Source: Thermoplasmata archaeon (GTDB lineage: Archaea; Thermoplasmatota; Thermoplasmata; Sysuiplasmatales; Sysuiplasmataceae). From it: a DNA stretch of 5,095 nucleotides. The stretch spans positions 1 through 5,095 of the forward strand of contig JAKAPY010000140.1 of assembly GCA_021811925.1 (NCBI GenBank). Direction: 5' to 3'. The notes under the pieces were generated by a model, which saw only the letters and a program-made list of their open reading frames with translations, searched no databases and had not been told where the DNA came from. Below, piece after piece: positions 1-5,095 of the stretch (positions are counted from its first letter, which is position 1; the number at the start of each line of letters is the position of its first letter). The translations under genes and the position numbers were made by a program.

Positions 1-1
1 C

Positions 2-166
2 TGTTGCCCTTTCGAGAATGGCACTGAGTCTGTCAAGGTTATCCGACAATTCGTTGTCTTGCAATGCCACCACTGGTGTAATAGAATGCTGGTGATTTAA
101 GCGCTTCAGATACGCCTCACTGAGGGCTGACAGGGGTGACGGGAAATCCAGGACTCTGGAATTCAT
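2..166 (-). CDS. Partial CDS (5' end only), possible fold-type III PLP enzyme (D-serine deaminase / D-threonine aldolase-like)
   Basis: An open frame begins with ATG at 166-164 and runs without a stop for 55 codons to the left edge, so only the N-terminus is visible. After about 29 residues comes T30-P-V-V-A-L, followed by L40-x-x-N-L-x-R-L and a helical stretch. That pattern resembles the start of the alanine racemase N-terminal barrel in D-serine deaminase and D-threonine aldolase-like proteins (TPxLVLD...L..N..RM), some of which carry a similar N-terminal extension. The PLP lysine would lie beyond the edge and cannot be checked. The start is supported by a GTGAG element 5 nt upstream (172-176) and an AT-rich box at 211-223. 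The gene is divergent from the HTH regulator. Coding status is fairly likely; the family call is tentative and rests on a short resemblance plus the D-amino acid flavour of the locus. Confidence 0.5.
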   Translation of the reverse strand, partial: MNSRVLDFPSPLSALSEAYLKRLNHQHSITPVVALQDNELSDNLDRLSAILERAT

Positions 167-207
167 CGAATCTCACTTTTCTGCGGGAAGAGTAATCCGC
201 GCTTTGT

Positions 208-223
208 TTCAATTAATCATATT
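208..223 (-). promoter_or_regulatory. Candidate TATA region for the leftward partial gene
   Basis: Read on the minus strand, 211-223 is AATATGATTAATT, an AT-rich block in a more GC-rich surrounding. Its centre (about 217) would place a start site near 191, giving a leader of about 25 nt that contains the GTGAG ribosome-binding element at 172-176. Position and composition are the only evidence. Confidence 0.3.
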
Positions 224-316
224 CGACTGCTCTAAGCCTTCAAAACTGCGATACAGTCAAATAATAACACGCTTATAGTAGACGTCGGCGCGGGTGTAAC
301 GCGAAGAGCTTGACAG

Positions 317-326
317 CATATAATTC
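317..326 (+). promoter_or_regulatory. Candidate archaeal TATA box for the HTH regulator
   Basis: CATATAATTC lies about 34 nt before the ATG at 355. With the usual archaeal spacing of about 26 nt, transcription would start near 346-347 and leave a leader of about 8 nt. The cyclase gene has the same box-to-ATG distance, so the two support each other. A weaker alternative is CTTATAG at 272-278. If this box is real, the TTG at 310 lies upstream of the transcript and cannot be the start codon. Confidence 0.4.
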
Positions 327-354
327 CGGCCAAGGCAGGGGGACTACTAAATCC

Positions 355-1056
355 ATGGAAGAGCAGTTGCTCTCCTTTTCATTCAGGCACGGAAGAGACT
401 GGACCAGGCTGACAAACAGGCTACGTTGCCGTATGGAGAGCCTTTCCTGGCATCCGAACGGCACCGACTTCAACTATGAAATTATACTGGCAAAATGGGA
501 TGACAAAAGGACAACAATCGATTCATTCTTCAGGAGACAGGAGACAATCGGGCTGATCAATGAACTAATCAACTGTGAGCGTATTTTCCGCAATATTTAC
601 ATGGTATCGTTCACTGGACCATTTCACAATACGGTCAGGGAAAATCTCCTGAAGTACAACTTGACAACATACAGTTCAAGTGTGGAAGAGGGCGTTCAGA
701 AATGGAATGTTTTGATACAACCGAGGAGTCAATTCAGATTTATACGCAGTTTGATGGATATCGGAAACTTTACTGTAAATCCCGCCTTGTCGGCGGTCAG
801 TTCAATTGACATGTCCAGAATCATGTGGGCAAATCAGCTCCTCTCTAAACTTTCCAAGCTGGTCCTTACTGACAAGGAAATAGAATATCTCATGGCTGCA
901 GGCAGACTGGGTTACTTCAACGAAAGGCGAAGCCTCAGCGTAACAGACATGGCCGCTCTTCTTTCCAGAAACAAATCAACAGTTGACAGATCACTGAAAT
1001 CTGCGATCGGTAAACTCCTCAGTTGCATTATCGCTTCCATGAATGAGGCCAATTAA
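355..1056 (+). CDS. HTH_10 (bacterio-opsin activator-type) transcriptional regulator
   Basis: A 233-residue protein whose last third matches the archaeal bacterio-opsin-activator HTH pattern. The hallmark begins LTDKEIEYLMAAGRLGYF (about residues 171-188), followed by a basic-hydrophobic linker, then MAALLSRNKSTVDRSLKSA as the helix-turn-helix and a closing GKLL. The N-terminus (SFSFRHGRDWTRL) resembles the start of the variable sensor domain in this family, where F.V.H...WTR is common. No membrane segment or signal peptide is seen, so it is probably a cytosolic DNA-binding protein. The frame is also open from TTG 310, but ATG 355 is preferred because the homology-like region begins immediately after it and a TATA-like box lies between the two codons. 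GGGGG at 338-342 is a poor ribosome-binding site. Its ligand is unknown; the adjoining metabolic genes and the palindromes at 2078-2416 are natural candidate targets by proximity only. Confidence 0.85.
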   Translation: MEEQLLSFSFRHGRDWTRLTNRLRCRMESLSWHPNGTDFNYEIILAKWDDKRTTIDSFFRRQETIGLINELINCERIFRNIYMVSFTGPFHNTVRENLLKYNLTTYSSSVEEGVQKWNVLIQPRSQFRFIRSLMDIGNFTVNPALSAVSSIDMSRIMWANQLLSKLSKLVLTDKEIEYLMAAGRLGYFNERRSLSVTDMAALLSRNKSTVDRSLKSAIGKLLSCIIASMNEAN

Positions 1057-1067
1057 TGCGAAAGCAT
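1056..1067. other. Tiny hairpin between convergent gene ends
   Basis: ATGC (1056-1059), a GAAA loop (1060-1063) and GCAT (1064-1067) form a perfect 4-bp stem with a GNRA-type tetraloop on the plus strand. It spans the whole 10-bp gap between the two convergent stop codons. The stem is short and no T-run follows closely, so a terminator role is doubtful. No other termination signal is visible for either gene; each transcript would have to read into the opposing gene before stopping. Confidence 0.25.
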
Positions 1068-2044
1068 CAATAAAACCGGGGATAGTGCGGATTTACTTTT
1101 TCCCAAATCATCCTCCGTATACCTTCCCACACGAGTCCCTCCAGTTCAAAGGGAATGCCATCTGAGCCGGGATCAAGCCATTTCGGGGGACCATTGTGAA
1201 GACCGGCGGTTGCCGCACTTTTGAGGGCGGATATTAGTGTCTGTTTGTCCGGAAGCGCATAAAAGTCTCCCGAAATTGCAGCCAGTGCCCCTGCAATTCC
1301 GTAAGCACCGAAATTTGAAACTGAGGAAAAGACCAGTGCGTCTGTTCCAACAGCCGATGCAATGATTCTGCCATTAGGATGGAATTTAATGACTTCTTTC
1401 TCGATGAGGCCGCATCCGGCCTCATTGCCTCCGTCTCCCACGCCAACTGTTGGTATGCCTCTTTTTGGAGCTTCGTTTAAAATGTCATCTAGCCTCGCCA
1501 CTTTGGAAGAAATGTCCATTCCCTTCATTGACATATATCTGCCTGAGGAATTCTTTGATGGCCTTTCAATGGCTACAATTGCTGACGGAGAAAACTCATC
1601 AAATACGGAGCTAAAATCAATCTCTGTATTTTCCTTGAATCCTCTGACCACGACCTGGTGTTCCTCCCCCAATCTGCCAGCCAAACTGAAACCGCAGCCC
1701 ATGAAGCACTTCTCAACCATCCATGCCTGGCTTGCATCTGTAAGCACCACGGGTCTCACCCTCAGCAGCTCCGAAAGAACCCTTGACAGCATGGATGCTC
1801 CGACCGGACCATCCTGCTCGGCAACGAAGTCGCCGTAAGTCGGGAAACCGGTAATGAACAAGACGCATGAATCAGGCCTAACCTTCTCATTTATCAACGA
1901 AGCTGCCCTGTAAGTCAATGGAATATTTCCGGACTGTCTGCGTGCAGCGTCGTAAAGGTCAATTATGAACTTCCTGGAATGAAAGTCCGTTGATACAAGT
2001 CTGTCAATGTGTTCGGATATCTCCATTGCTGCGGAACCATTCAT
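1067..2044 (-). CDS. D-glutamate cyclase-like protein (DUF4392 family)
   Basis: A 325-residue soluble protein with the conserved blocks of the DUF4392 / D-glutamate cyclase C-terminal domain family, whose characterised mammalian member (DGLUCY) converts D-glutamate to 5-oxo-D-proline. Visible blocks in order are ITGFP (64-68), EQDGPVGA (76-83), VLTDA (100-104), AIERP (158-162), GRYMSMKGMDIS (168-179), GIPTVGVGDGGNEAGCG (196-212), and SNFGAYGIAGALA (243-255). Near the C-terminus DGI and EGLVWEGIR (about 295-310) close the domain. The length fits the stand-alone prokaryotic form, without the extra N-terminal domain of the animal protein. The ATG at 2044 sits about 34 nt after a TATA-like box and has no Shine-Dalgarno sequence, suggesting a short leader; Met7 (ATG at 2026) is an alternative start. 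It is transcribed towards the HTH gene and away from the permease. The family call is firm; D-glutamate as substrate here is inferred. Confidence 0.9.
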   Translation of the reverse strand: MNGSAAMEISEHIDRLVSTDFHSRKFIIDLYDAARRQSGNIPLTYRAASLINEKVRPDSCVLFITGFPTYGDFVAEQDGPVGASMLSRVLSELLRVRPVVLTDASQAWMVEKCFMGCGFSLAGRLGEEHQVVVRGFKENTEIDFSSVFDEFSPSAIVAIERPSKNSSGRYMSMKGMDISSKVARLDDILNEAPKRGIPTVGVGDGGNEAGCGLIEKEVIKFHPNGRIIASAVGTDALVFSSVSNFGAYGIAGALAAISGDFYALPDKQTLISALKSAATAGLHNGPPKWLDPGSDGIPFELEGLVWEGIRRMIWEKVNPHYPRFY

Positions 2045-2073
2045 TCAGCGATCGGACATTGATGGCAATTTGC

Positions 2074-2081
2074 ATATATTT
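2074..2081 (-). promoter_or_regulatory. Candidate TATA box of the cyclase-like gene
   Basis: On the minus strand 2081-2074 reads AAATATAT, centred about 34 nt before the ATG at 2044. Typical archaeal spacing puts transcription start near 2051, about 7 nt before the start codon. This spacing matches that of the HTH regulator. An inverted repeat (2078-2093) overlaps its upstream edge. Confidence 0.5.
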
Positions 2082-2093
2082 AGTCACCTAAAT
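2078..2093. promoter_or_regulatory. Inverted repeat overlapping the cyclase TATA box (possible operator)
   Basis: ATTTAG (2078-2083), TCAC spacer, CTAAAT (2088-2093) form 6-bp arms around a 4-nt centre. On the minus strand it reads ATTTAGGTGACTAAAT and overlaps the AAATATAT box by four bases, where a bound repressor would block TBP/TFB. The TTAGG..CTAA flavour recalls DtxR/IdeR-type sites but is too short to assign. Regulator unknown. Confidence 0.35.
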
Positions 2094-2173
2094 CAATTTT
2101 CATTTGAGCTGGTAAGCTTCACAGGGTTCCGGCTGGAGATTGATGCAGACACAAGATTTCAGCGCAAAAGCCT

Positions 2174-2189
2174 GGCATAAGATTATGCC
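2174..2189. repeat. Near-perfect palindrome, 7-bp arms with 2-nt centre
   Basis: GGCATAA (2174-2180), GA, TTATGCC (2183-2189) are exact inverted arms. The spacing is too tight for an RNA hairpin with full pairing, so it looks more like a dimer-binding DNA site. A second, shorter GCAT-GAT-ATGC inverted repeat follows at 2203-2213, sharing the GCAT/ATGC half-site. It lies about 130 bp upstream of the cyclase start codon. Confidence 0.35.
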
Positions 2190-2225
2190 CTCAATGCGAC
2201 AGGCATGATATGCTTAGATCGCCCG

Positions 2226-2279
2226 GGCTTTTGGAGATTGCCTGATGAAATTACTACGGTGACCTGTTCGCAGGAAGCC
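2226..2279 (+). ncRNA. Possible structured RNA with two mutually exclusive stems
   Basis: GGCTT (2226-2230) can pair with AAGCC (2275-2279). CAGG (2271-2274), stacked next to it, can pair either with the nearby CCTG at 2263-2266 through a TTCG loop, or with the distant CCTG at 2241-2244, extending the outer stem to 9 bp with a 10-nt bulge. The two pairings exclude each other, as in attenuators and riboswitches. The stems are short, the sequence fits no riboswitch class I recognise, and there is no proof that this strand is transcribed. Confidence 0.15.
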
Positions 2280-2400
2280 ATGAGCAAACTGTCAGGTTGG
2301 GTCGCGCCCGGCATGGCCTTCCGATTAATTCAATGATTGATGGAAAATTTTTGAGCTGCAGGACCTCATATGTGGACTCAAGGTTCCGGATTTGCGCTGG

Positions 2401-2416
2401 ATGCAACATGTTGCAT
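2401..2416. promoter_or_regulatory. Perfect 16-bp palindrome, candidate operator upstream of the permease
   Basis: ATGCAACATGTTGCAT is an uninterrupted perfect inverted repeat of 8 + 8 bp, about 140 bp before the permease ATG. Its half-site TTGCATA recurs at 2070-2076 beside the cyclase TATA box. Continuous dyad symmetry of this length is typical of sites for homodimeric regulators such as Lrp/AsnC or the HTH_10 type. Which protein binds is unknown, and no clear TATA box is seen next to it. Confidence 0.4.
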
Positions 2417-2542
2417 ACCAGGTTTATCTCTTTCCGGGAATTTAGTGGTTGTTGCCGGCAGGATGGTCTCTGTTCGTTCAGTACTTTGCTTACCAACATT
2501 GAAAAAGACTGTAGACCAACCACGGATGCTCCATAAGTTAAG

Positions 2543-2550
2543 AAAGGGGA
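2543..2550 (+). promoter_or_regulatory. Ribosome-binding site of the permease
   Basis: AAAGGGGA lies 6 nt before the ATG at 2557 and partly matches the anti-Shine-Dalgarno sequence. It decides this start and implies a real leader, unlike the two leader-poor genes to the left. No convincing TATA box is found at the distance expected for a short leader. Confidence 0.5.
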
Positions 2551-2556
2551 CTCGAA

Positions 2557-4014
2557 ATGTCGTCGGGAACGGTTAATGAGAAGGTGGGAGTGGCTAAGCA
2601 TGCGAGCGCAACTGGCCTTGTTCCGAATCAGGTCGGATTCTGGGGACTGGTCTTCCAGGGTCTCGGCGGCATTGCTCCGATCGGCATATTTTTTGCACTG
2701 ATCGGAACAGCAGAATTCGTGCAGGGCGCAATGGCGCTGGTCTTTCTGGTAGGATTCGTGGGTGTGTTGATGTCCGCAAACACGTTATTCTGGTATTCGA
2801 GAAAAATTGCCAACGCCCGAGGCTACTATGGCTATGTGAAAGACGGCCTTGGAAGACATGCGGCAACATTTACAGCCTACAGTTATGTCCTATACGCGGC
2901 AAGCAATGCAGCTGGACTGATTCTCTTTTATCTTGTGGGTTTCAGCGGCTCAATTAATCTGGTGTTTCATACAAATTTCCCGTGGTGGGCAGGCATAATA
3001 TTTGCAGGCTCAGGTCTTGCTGTTGTCTTCTATGGTATGTGGTCTGGTCTGAAGCCGAGTATCAAGGCGATGATTGCGCTTGGTGTTCTCCAGATGATAG
3101 TCCTGACAGTAATATCTCTCATCTTCATAGCGAAGGCACCTGACAACAGCGTCAAGCCCTTTGCACCGTATACAGGAGTTTCAGGATTATTCCTTGGTTT
3201 TGTAACAGGAGGATACCTTGCTTACGGCGGATATGGCTCCATCGTTTCTCTGGGTGAAGAAACGAAGGCTCCAAACAAGACCGTTGGAAAGGCACTCATT
3301 ACAATCCTTGTGATAGGCGCATTTGCATGGGTCATTGCCTCCTACGCGACTGCAGTAGCCTGGGGTCTTGGAAATATGAAGTCTTTCGTTACAGCAGAGG
3401 TTCCCGCAGCAATCCTCACCAACCGATATATCGGTGTCGGGGCAACTGCCATAATGACTCTGCTTTATGACCTGGTCATATACACACTGCTCAACAACTT
3501 CCTTACGTCAGGGAGCAGGGTGGTCTTTGCGATGGGAAGGGATCGCCTGCTGCCCGCATCACTTGCCAAGGTGAATCCGAAAAGAGGAGTACCTGTTGCA
3601 GGTATAGCCGTCATTACGGGTATAACCATCCTTCTTGCTGCAGTCTCGACCGCTGTCCTGGTTGCAATGTACGGCGTGCCCAACGGCATAATAGATTCAT
3701 ACATAGTGCTTGGAATACTCACGACACTGCTCGCATTACTCGTCCACGGAATGGCCAGCCTTTCTATAATATGGTCAGGTCTAAGAAAGAGGTTTGGTCA
3801 GCTCAATGCAAAGAGGATTTTGCTGCTTGTTTTGATTCCCATCGCATCCATAATCCTGACCGTAGCTGCCATCTACTACGCCGTACTCGGAATTACGTTT
3901 CCATTTGAAGCCGCTCCGATAGTGTTTGTATTGTTTTGCATCGTTCTCATCGTTGTTCTGGCGCTGCGAAGAGACAGAATTCCTGCGCTGGAGGCGATAG
4001 GTGAAACAGAGTGA
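2557..4014 (+). CDS. APC-superfamily amino acid permease
   Basis: A complete 485-residue polytopic membrane protein with about twelve hydrophobic helices: roughly 28-50, 57-77, 103-128, 143-162, 169-192, 207-232, 244-270, 290-318, 345-371, 376-400, 420-445 and 449-470. Both termini are probably cytoplasmic. TM1 has a glycine-rich break (GLGGIAPIG, 35-43) and TM6 another (GGYLAYGGYGS, 218-228) followed by GEE (233-235) and a basic proline-containing loop. These are the substrate-binding unwound helices and the L.EE...P.....AL signature of APC transporters. The loop after TM8 has SGSRVVFAMGRDRLLP (318-333), another family hallmark. Such carriers take up amino acids with protons or by exchange; the substrate cannot be read. 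The start is set by the AAAGGGGA site. The SelA-like enzyme follows after 32 bp on the same strand, which suggests one transcript and that the permease imports that enzyme's substrate or a precursor. Confidence 0.93.
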   Translation: MSSGTVNEKVGVAKHASATGLVPNQVGFWGLVFQGLGGIAPIGIFFALIGTAEFVQGAMALVFLVGFVGVLMSANTLFWYSRKIANARGYYGYVKDGLGRHAATFTAYSYVLYAASNAAGLILFYLVGFSGSINLVFHTNFPWWAGIIFAGSGLAVVFYGMWSGLKPSIKAMIALGVLQMIVLTVISLIFIAKAPDNSVKPFAPYTGVSGLFLGFVTGGYLAYGGYGSIVSLGEETKAPNKTVGKALITILVIGAFAWVIASYATAVAWGLGNMKSFVTAEVPAAILTNRYIGVGATAIMTLLYDLVIYTLLNNFLTSGSRVVFAMGRDRLLPASLAKVNPKRGVPVAGIAVITGITILLAAVSTAVLVAMYGVPNGIIDSYIVLGILTTLLALLVHGMASLSIIWSGLRKRFGQLNAKRILLLVLIPIASIILTVAAIYYAVLGITFPFEAAPIVFVLFCIVLIVVLALRRDRIPALEAIGETE

Positions 4015-4046
4015 TGAGAATAGTGTGATCCCCCTGACTTGCTTGG

Positions 4047-5095
4047 ATGGAAGTGGACGGTTTGCTTGAACGGCTGGGTGTAAGGAAAGTCATTAACGCA
4101 AGCGGAACCCTAACGCGACTCGGCGGATCAAGGGTCTTGCCTGAAGCAATGGGTGCCATGCTTGAGGTCGCTTATGATTTCGTAGACATGAATGAGCTCA
4201 TGGAAAAGGCAGGCTCATTCGTTGCAAAACTCGTGGGTGCCGAAGCCGCATTCATAACTTCTGGAGCGGCTGCCGGGATCGTTCTGTCAGTTGCATCCTG
4301 TATGACTGAAGGTGATCCAGACAAAATGGCCGCGCTTCCGAATACTGATGGTATGAAAAATGAGGTACTGATGCAATCGGCTCACTGGAAGGATAACCCT
4401 TATGCAGTCCTTTCCACGATAGCCGGTGCTAAGATAAAATTGATCAGCAACGAAGCGCCAGACATTGAGAGCGAACTGGAAAGGGAAATCTCAGTCAGAA
4501 CAGCTGCAATAATCCATACAGAATACTCTCCGGACGATTCACTGCCTCTCACAAATGTGGTCAGGATAGCAAGATCACATGGAGTTAAAGTGATAGTCGA
4601 TGCTGCCGCCGAACTTCCGCCTGCGGAAGCACTGACAGAATTTCTAGAGGCGGGTGCCGACGCCGTGATCTTCAGCGGCGGAAAGGACATTTCCGCACCC
4701 AATGATACTGGCGTCATCCTGGGAAGGAAGGACATCATCGACCATGCCAGGCTTTTGGGACCATTGAGCTATCTCAACGTTGGCGGACAGATGAGAACTT
4801 TTATCGGCAGACCCATGAAGACAAGCAAGGAGGACATTGTCGCGTTTGTCACAGCATTTGAGAAATATCTGAGCTTGGACCATGCTCAAAGAATCAGGAG
4901 ATGGAACGACATCTGTGATCGGCTTGTAAAATCGGTAAGAGCTGCAACGGACGACAGGATCAGCATAGAGAAGGTCATTCCCGGAAAGGGAGAGCGCATC
5001 AGACCTGTCGTTGCACCTAGGATAAAATTCAACATTTCGGGAATAGAACCGGAGATTATATCTGAAAGACTGAAAAGGTATGAACCGAGATCGGA
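4047..5095 (+). CDS. SelA-like fold-type I PLP enzyme (ammonia-lyase/aminotransferase V-like), 3' end missing
   Basis: The frame opens at ATG 4047, just after an in-frame TGA at 4035, and stays open for 349 codons to the right edge; relatives are usually somewhat longer, so perhaps 20-50 residues are missing. Blocks of the SelA-like family are all present: VINASGTLTRLGGS (15-28), the FVDMNEL motif (45-51), the phosphate-loop TSGAAAG (71-77), LPNTDGMKNEV (97-107), the PLP-ring aspartate in VDAAAELPP (184-192, D185), the Schiff-base lysine in FSGGKD (209-214, K213), and IGRPMK (253-258). Homologues are annotated as selenium transferase-like, D-glucosaminate-6-phosphate ammonia-lyase or class V aminotransferase. 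A selenium role is unlikely in an archaeon, where Sec-tRNA is made by PSTK and SepSecS. Elimination of ammonia from an amino acid or amino sugar acid is the likelier chemistry. There is no Shine-Dalgarno sequence, and the 32-bp gap to the permease suggests co-transcription. Confidence 0.9.
   Translation, partial: MEVDGLLERLGVRKVINASGTLTRLGGSRVLPEAMGAMLEVAYDFVDMNELMEKAGSFVAKLVGAEAAFITSGAAAGIVLSVASCMTEGDPDKMAALPNTDGMKNEVLMQSAHWKDNPYAVLSTIAGAKIKLISNEAPDIESELEREISVRTAAIIHTEYSPDDSLPLTNVVRIARSHGVKVIVDAAAELPPAEALTEFLEAGADAVIFSGGKDISAPNDTGVILGRKDIIDHARLLGPLSYLNVGGQMRTFIGRPMKTSKEDIVAFVTAFEKYLSLDHAQRIRRWNDICDRLVKSVRAATDDRISIEKVIPGKGERIRPVVAPRIKFNISGIEPEIISERLKRYEPRS

Larger units (their letters stand above)
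2045..2556. other. 512-bp intergenic region without a convincing gene
   Basis: This gap separates the divergent cyclase and permease genes. Its left end holds the cyclase promoter and its last 14 bases the permease ribosome-binding site. Between them are inverted repeats (2174-2189, 2203-2213, 2401-2416), a degenerate direct repeat about 250 bp apart, and a possible alternative-stem RNA at 2226-2279. Open frames on both strands have no recognisable domain. The best is a cysteine-rich 67-codon frame at 2333-2536. No tRNA, CRISPR, insertion sequence end or obvious gene remnant was seen. Its length is large for a compact archaeal genome, so a long leader, a small RNA or decayed coding DNA all remain possible. 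Confidence 0.6.

Noticed and set aside
310..324. TTGACA next to TATAAT, resembling a bacterial sigma-70 promoter
   Set aside because: The two hexamers are only 3 bp apart instead of about 17, so no sigma-70 holoenzyme could use them together, and the rest of the window looks archaeal. The TATAAT part is better read as a TATA box.
1362..1838. 158-codon plus-strand frame
   Set aside because: It lies wholly antisense to the cyclase-like gene, whose motifs are well conserved; the product is low in recognisable features.
2121..2150. GGGTTCC element resembling a tRNA T-arm
   Set aside because: No acceptor, D or anticodon arm can be built around it, and the stem following the loop does not pair.
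2221..2230. GCCCGGGC followed by four T residues, terminator-like
   Set aside because: The palindrome has no loop and cannot fold as a stable hairpin by itself, the T-run is short, and no gene ends nearby on that strand.
2242..2276. CTGATGA followed by GAA, like a hammerhead ribozyme core
   Set aside because: The bases following CTGATGA and those preceding GAA are not complementary, so stem II cannot form, and no matching stem I or III was found.
2242..2300. C box-like CTGATGA suggesting a C/D box guide RNA
   Set aside because: The first base is C instead of a purine, and no CTGA D box or clear C'/D' pair lies at a suitable distance.
2254..2601. 115-codon open frame on the minus strand
   Set aside because: It overlaps the permease start and its ribosome-binding site, has no recognisable domain and no promoter or ribosome-binding site, and its composition is that of a chance frame.
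4400..4889. Two minus-strand frames of 112 and 81 codons
   Set aside because: Both are antisense shadows of the SelA-like gene, whose catalytic motifs run through the same bases.

Overview
The window most likely comes from an archaeon, probably of the Thermoplasmata or a neighbouring lineage. The signs are a regulator with a bacterio-opsin-activator-type (HTH_10) C-terminus, heavy use of AGA/AGG arginine and ATA isoleucine codons, and AT-rich TATA-like boxes about 34 nt upstream of two start codons with no Shine-Dalgarno sequence, which suggests very short leaders. Assignment below domain level is inference.

Layout, left to right. (1) 2-166, minus strand: the first 55 codons of a gene running off the left edge, tentatively a fold-type III (alanine racemase N-terminal / D-serine deaminase-like) PLP enzyme. 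(2) 167-354: a divergent promoter region. (3) 355-1056, plus: an HTH_10 regulator; the ATG at 355 is preferred over the TTG at 310. (4) 1067-2044, minus: a D-glutamate cyclase-like (DUF4392) protein, convergent with the regulator and separated from it by 10 bp. (5) 2045-2556: a 512-bp gap without a convincing gene, but with a promoter for the cyclase, a perfect 16-bp palindrome, two further inverted repeats, a degenerate direct repeat and a possible switching RNA stem. (6) 2557-4014, plus: a complete 12-TM APC-superfamily amino acid permease. (7) 4047 to the right edge, plus: a SelA-like PLP enzyme, almost complete, 32 bp after the permease and probably co-transcribed with it.

Taken together this looks like a small amino acid uptake and catabolism locus: a permease brings in a substrate, one or two PLP enzymes act on amino acids or amino sugars, a D-glutamate cyclase homologue handles D-glutamate (or a relative), and a dedicated regulator may control the set. 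A role in D-amino acid salvage is the most economical common theme. It is inferred from family membership and gene neighbourhood; substrates cannot be read from the sequence.
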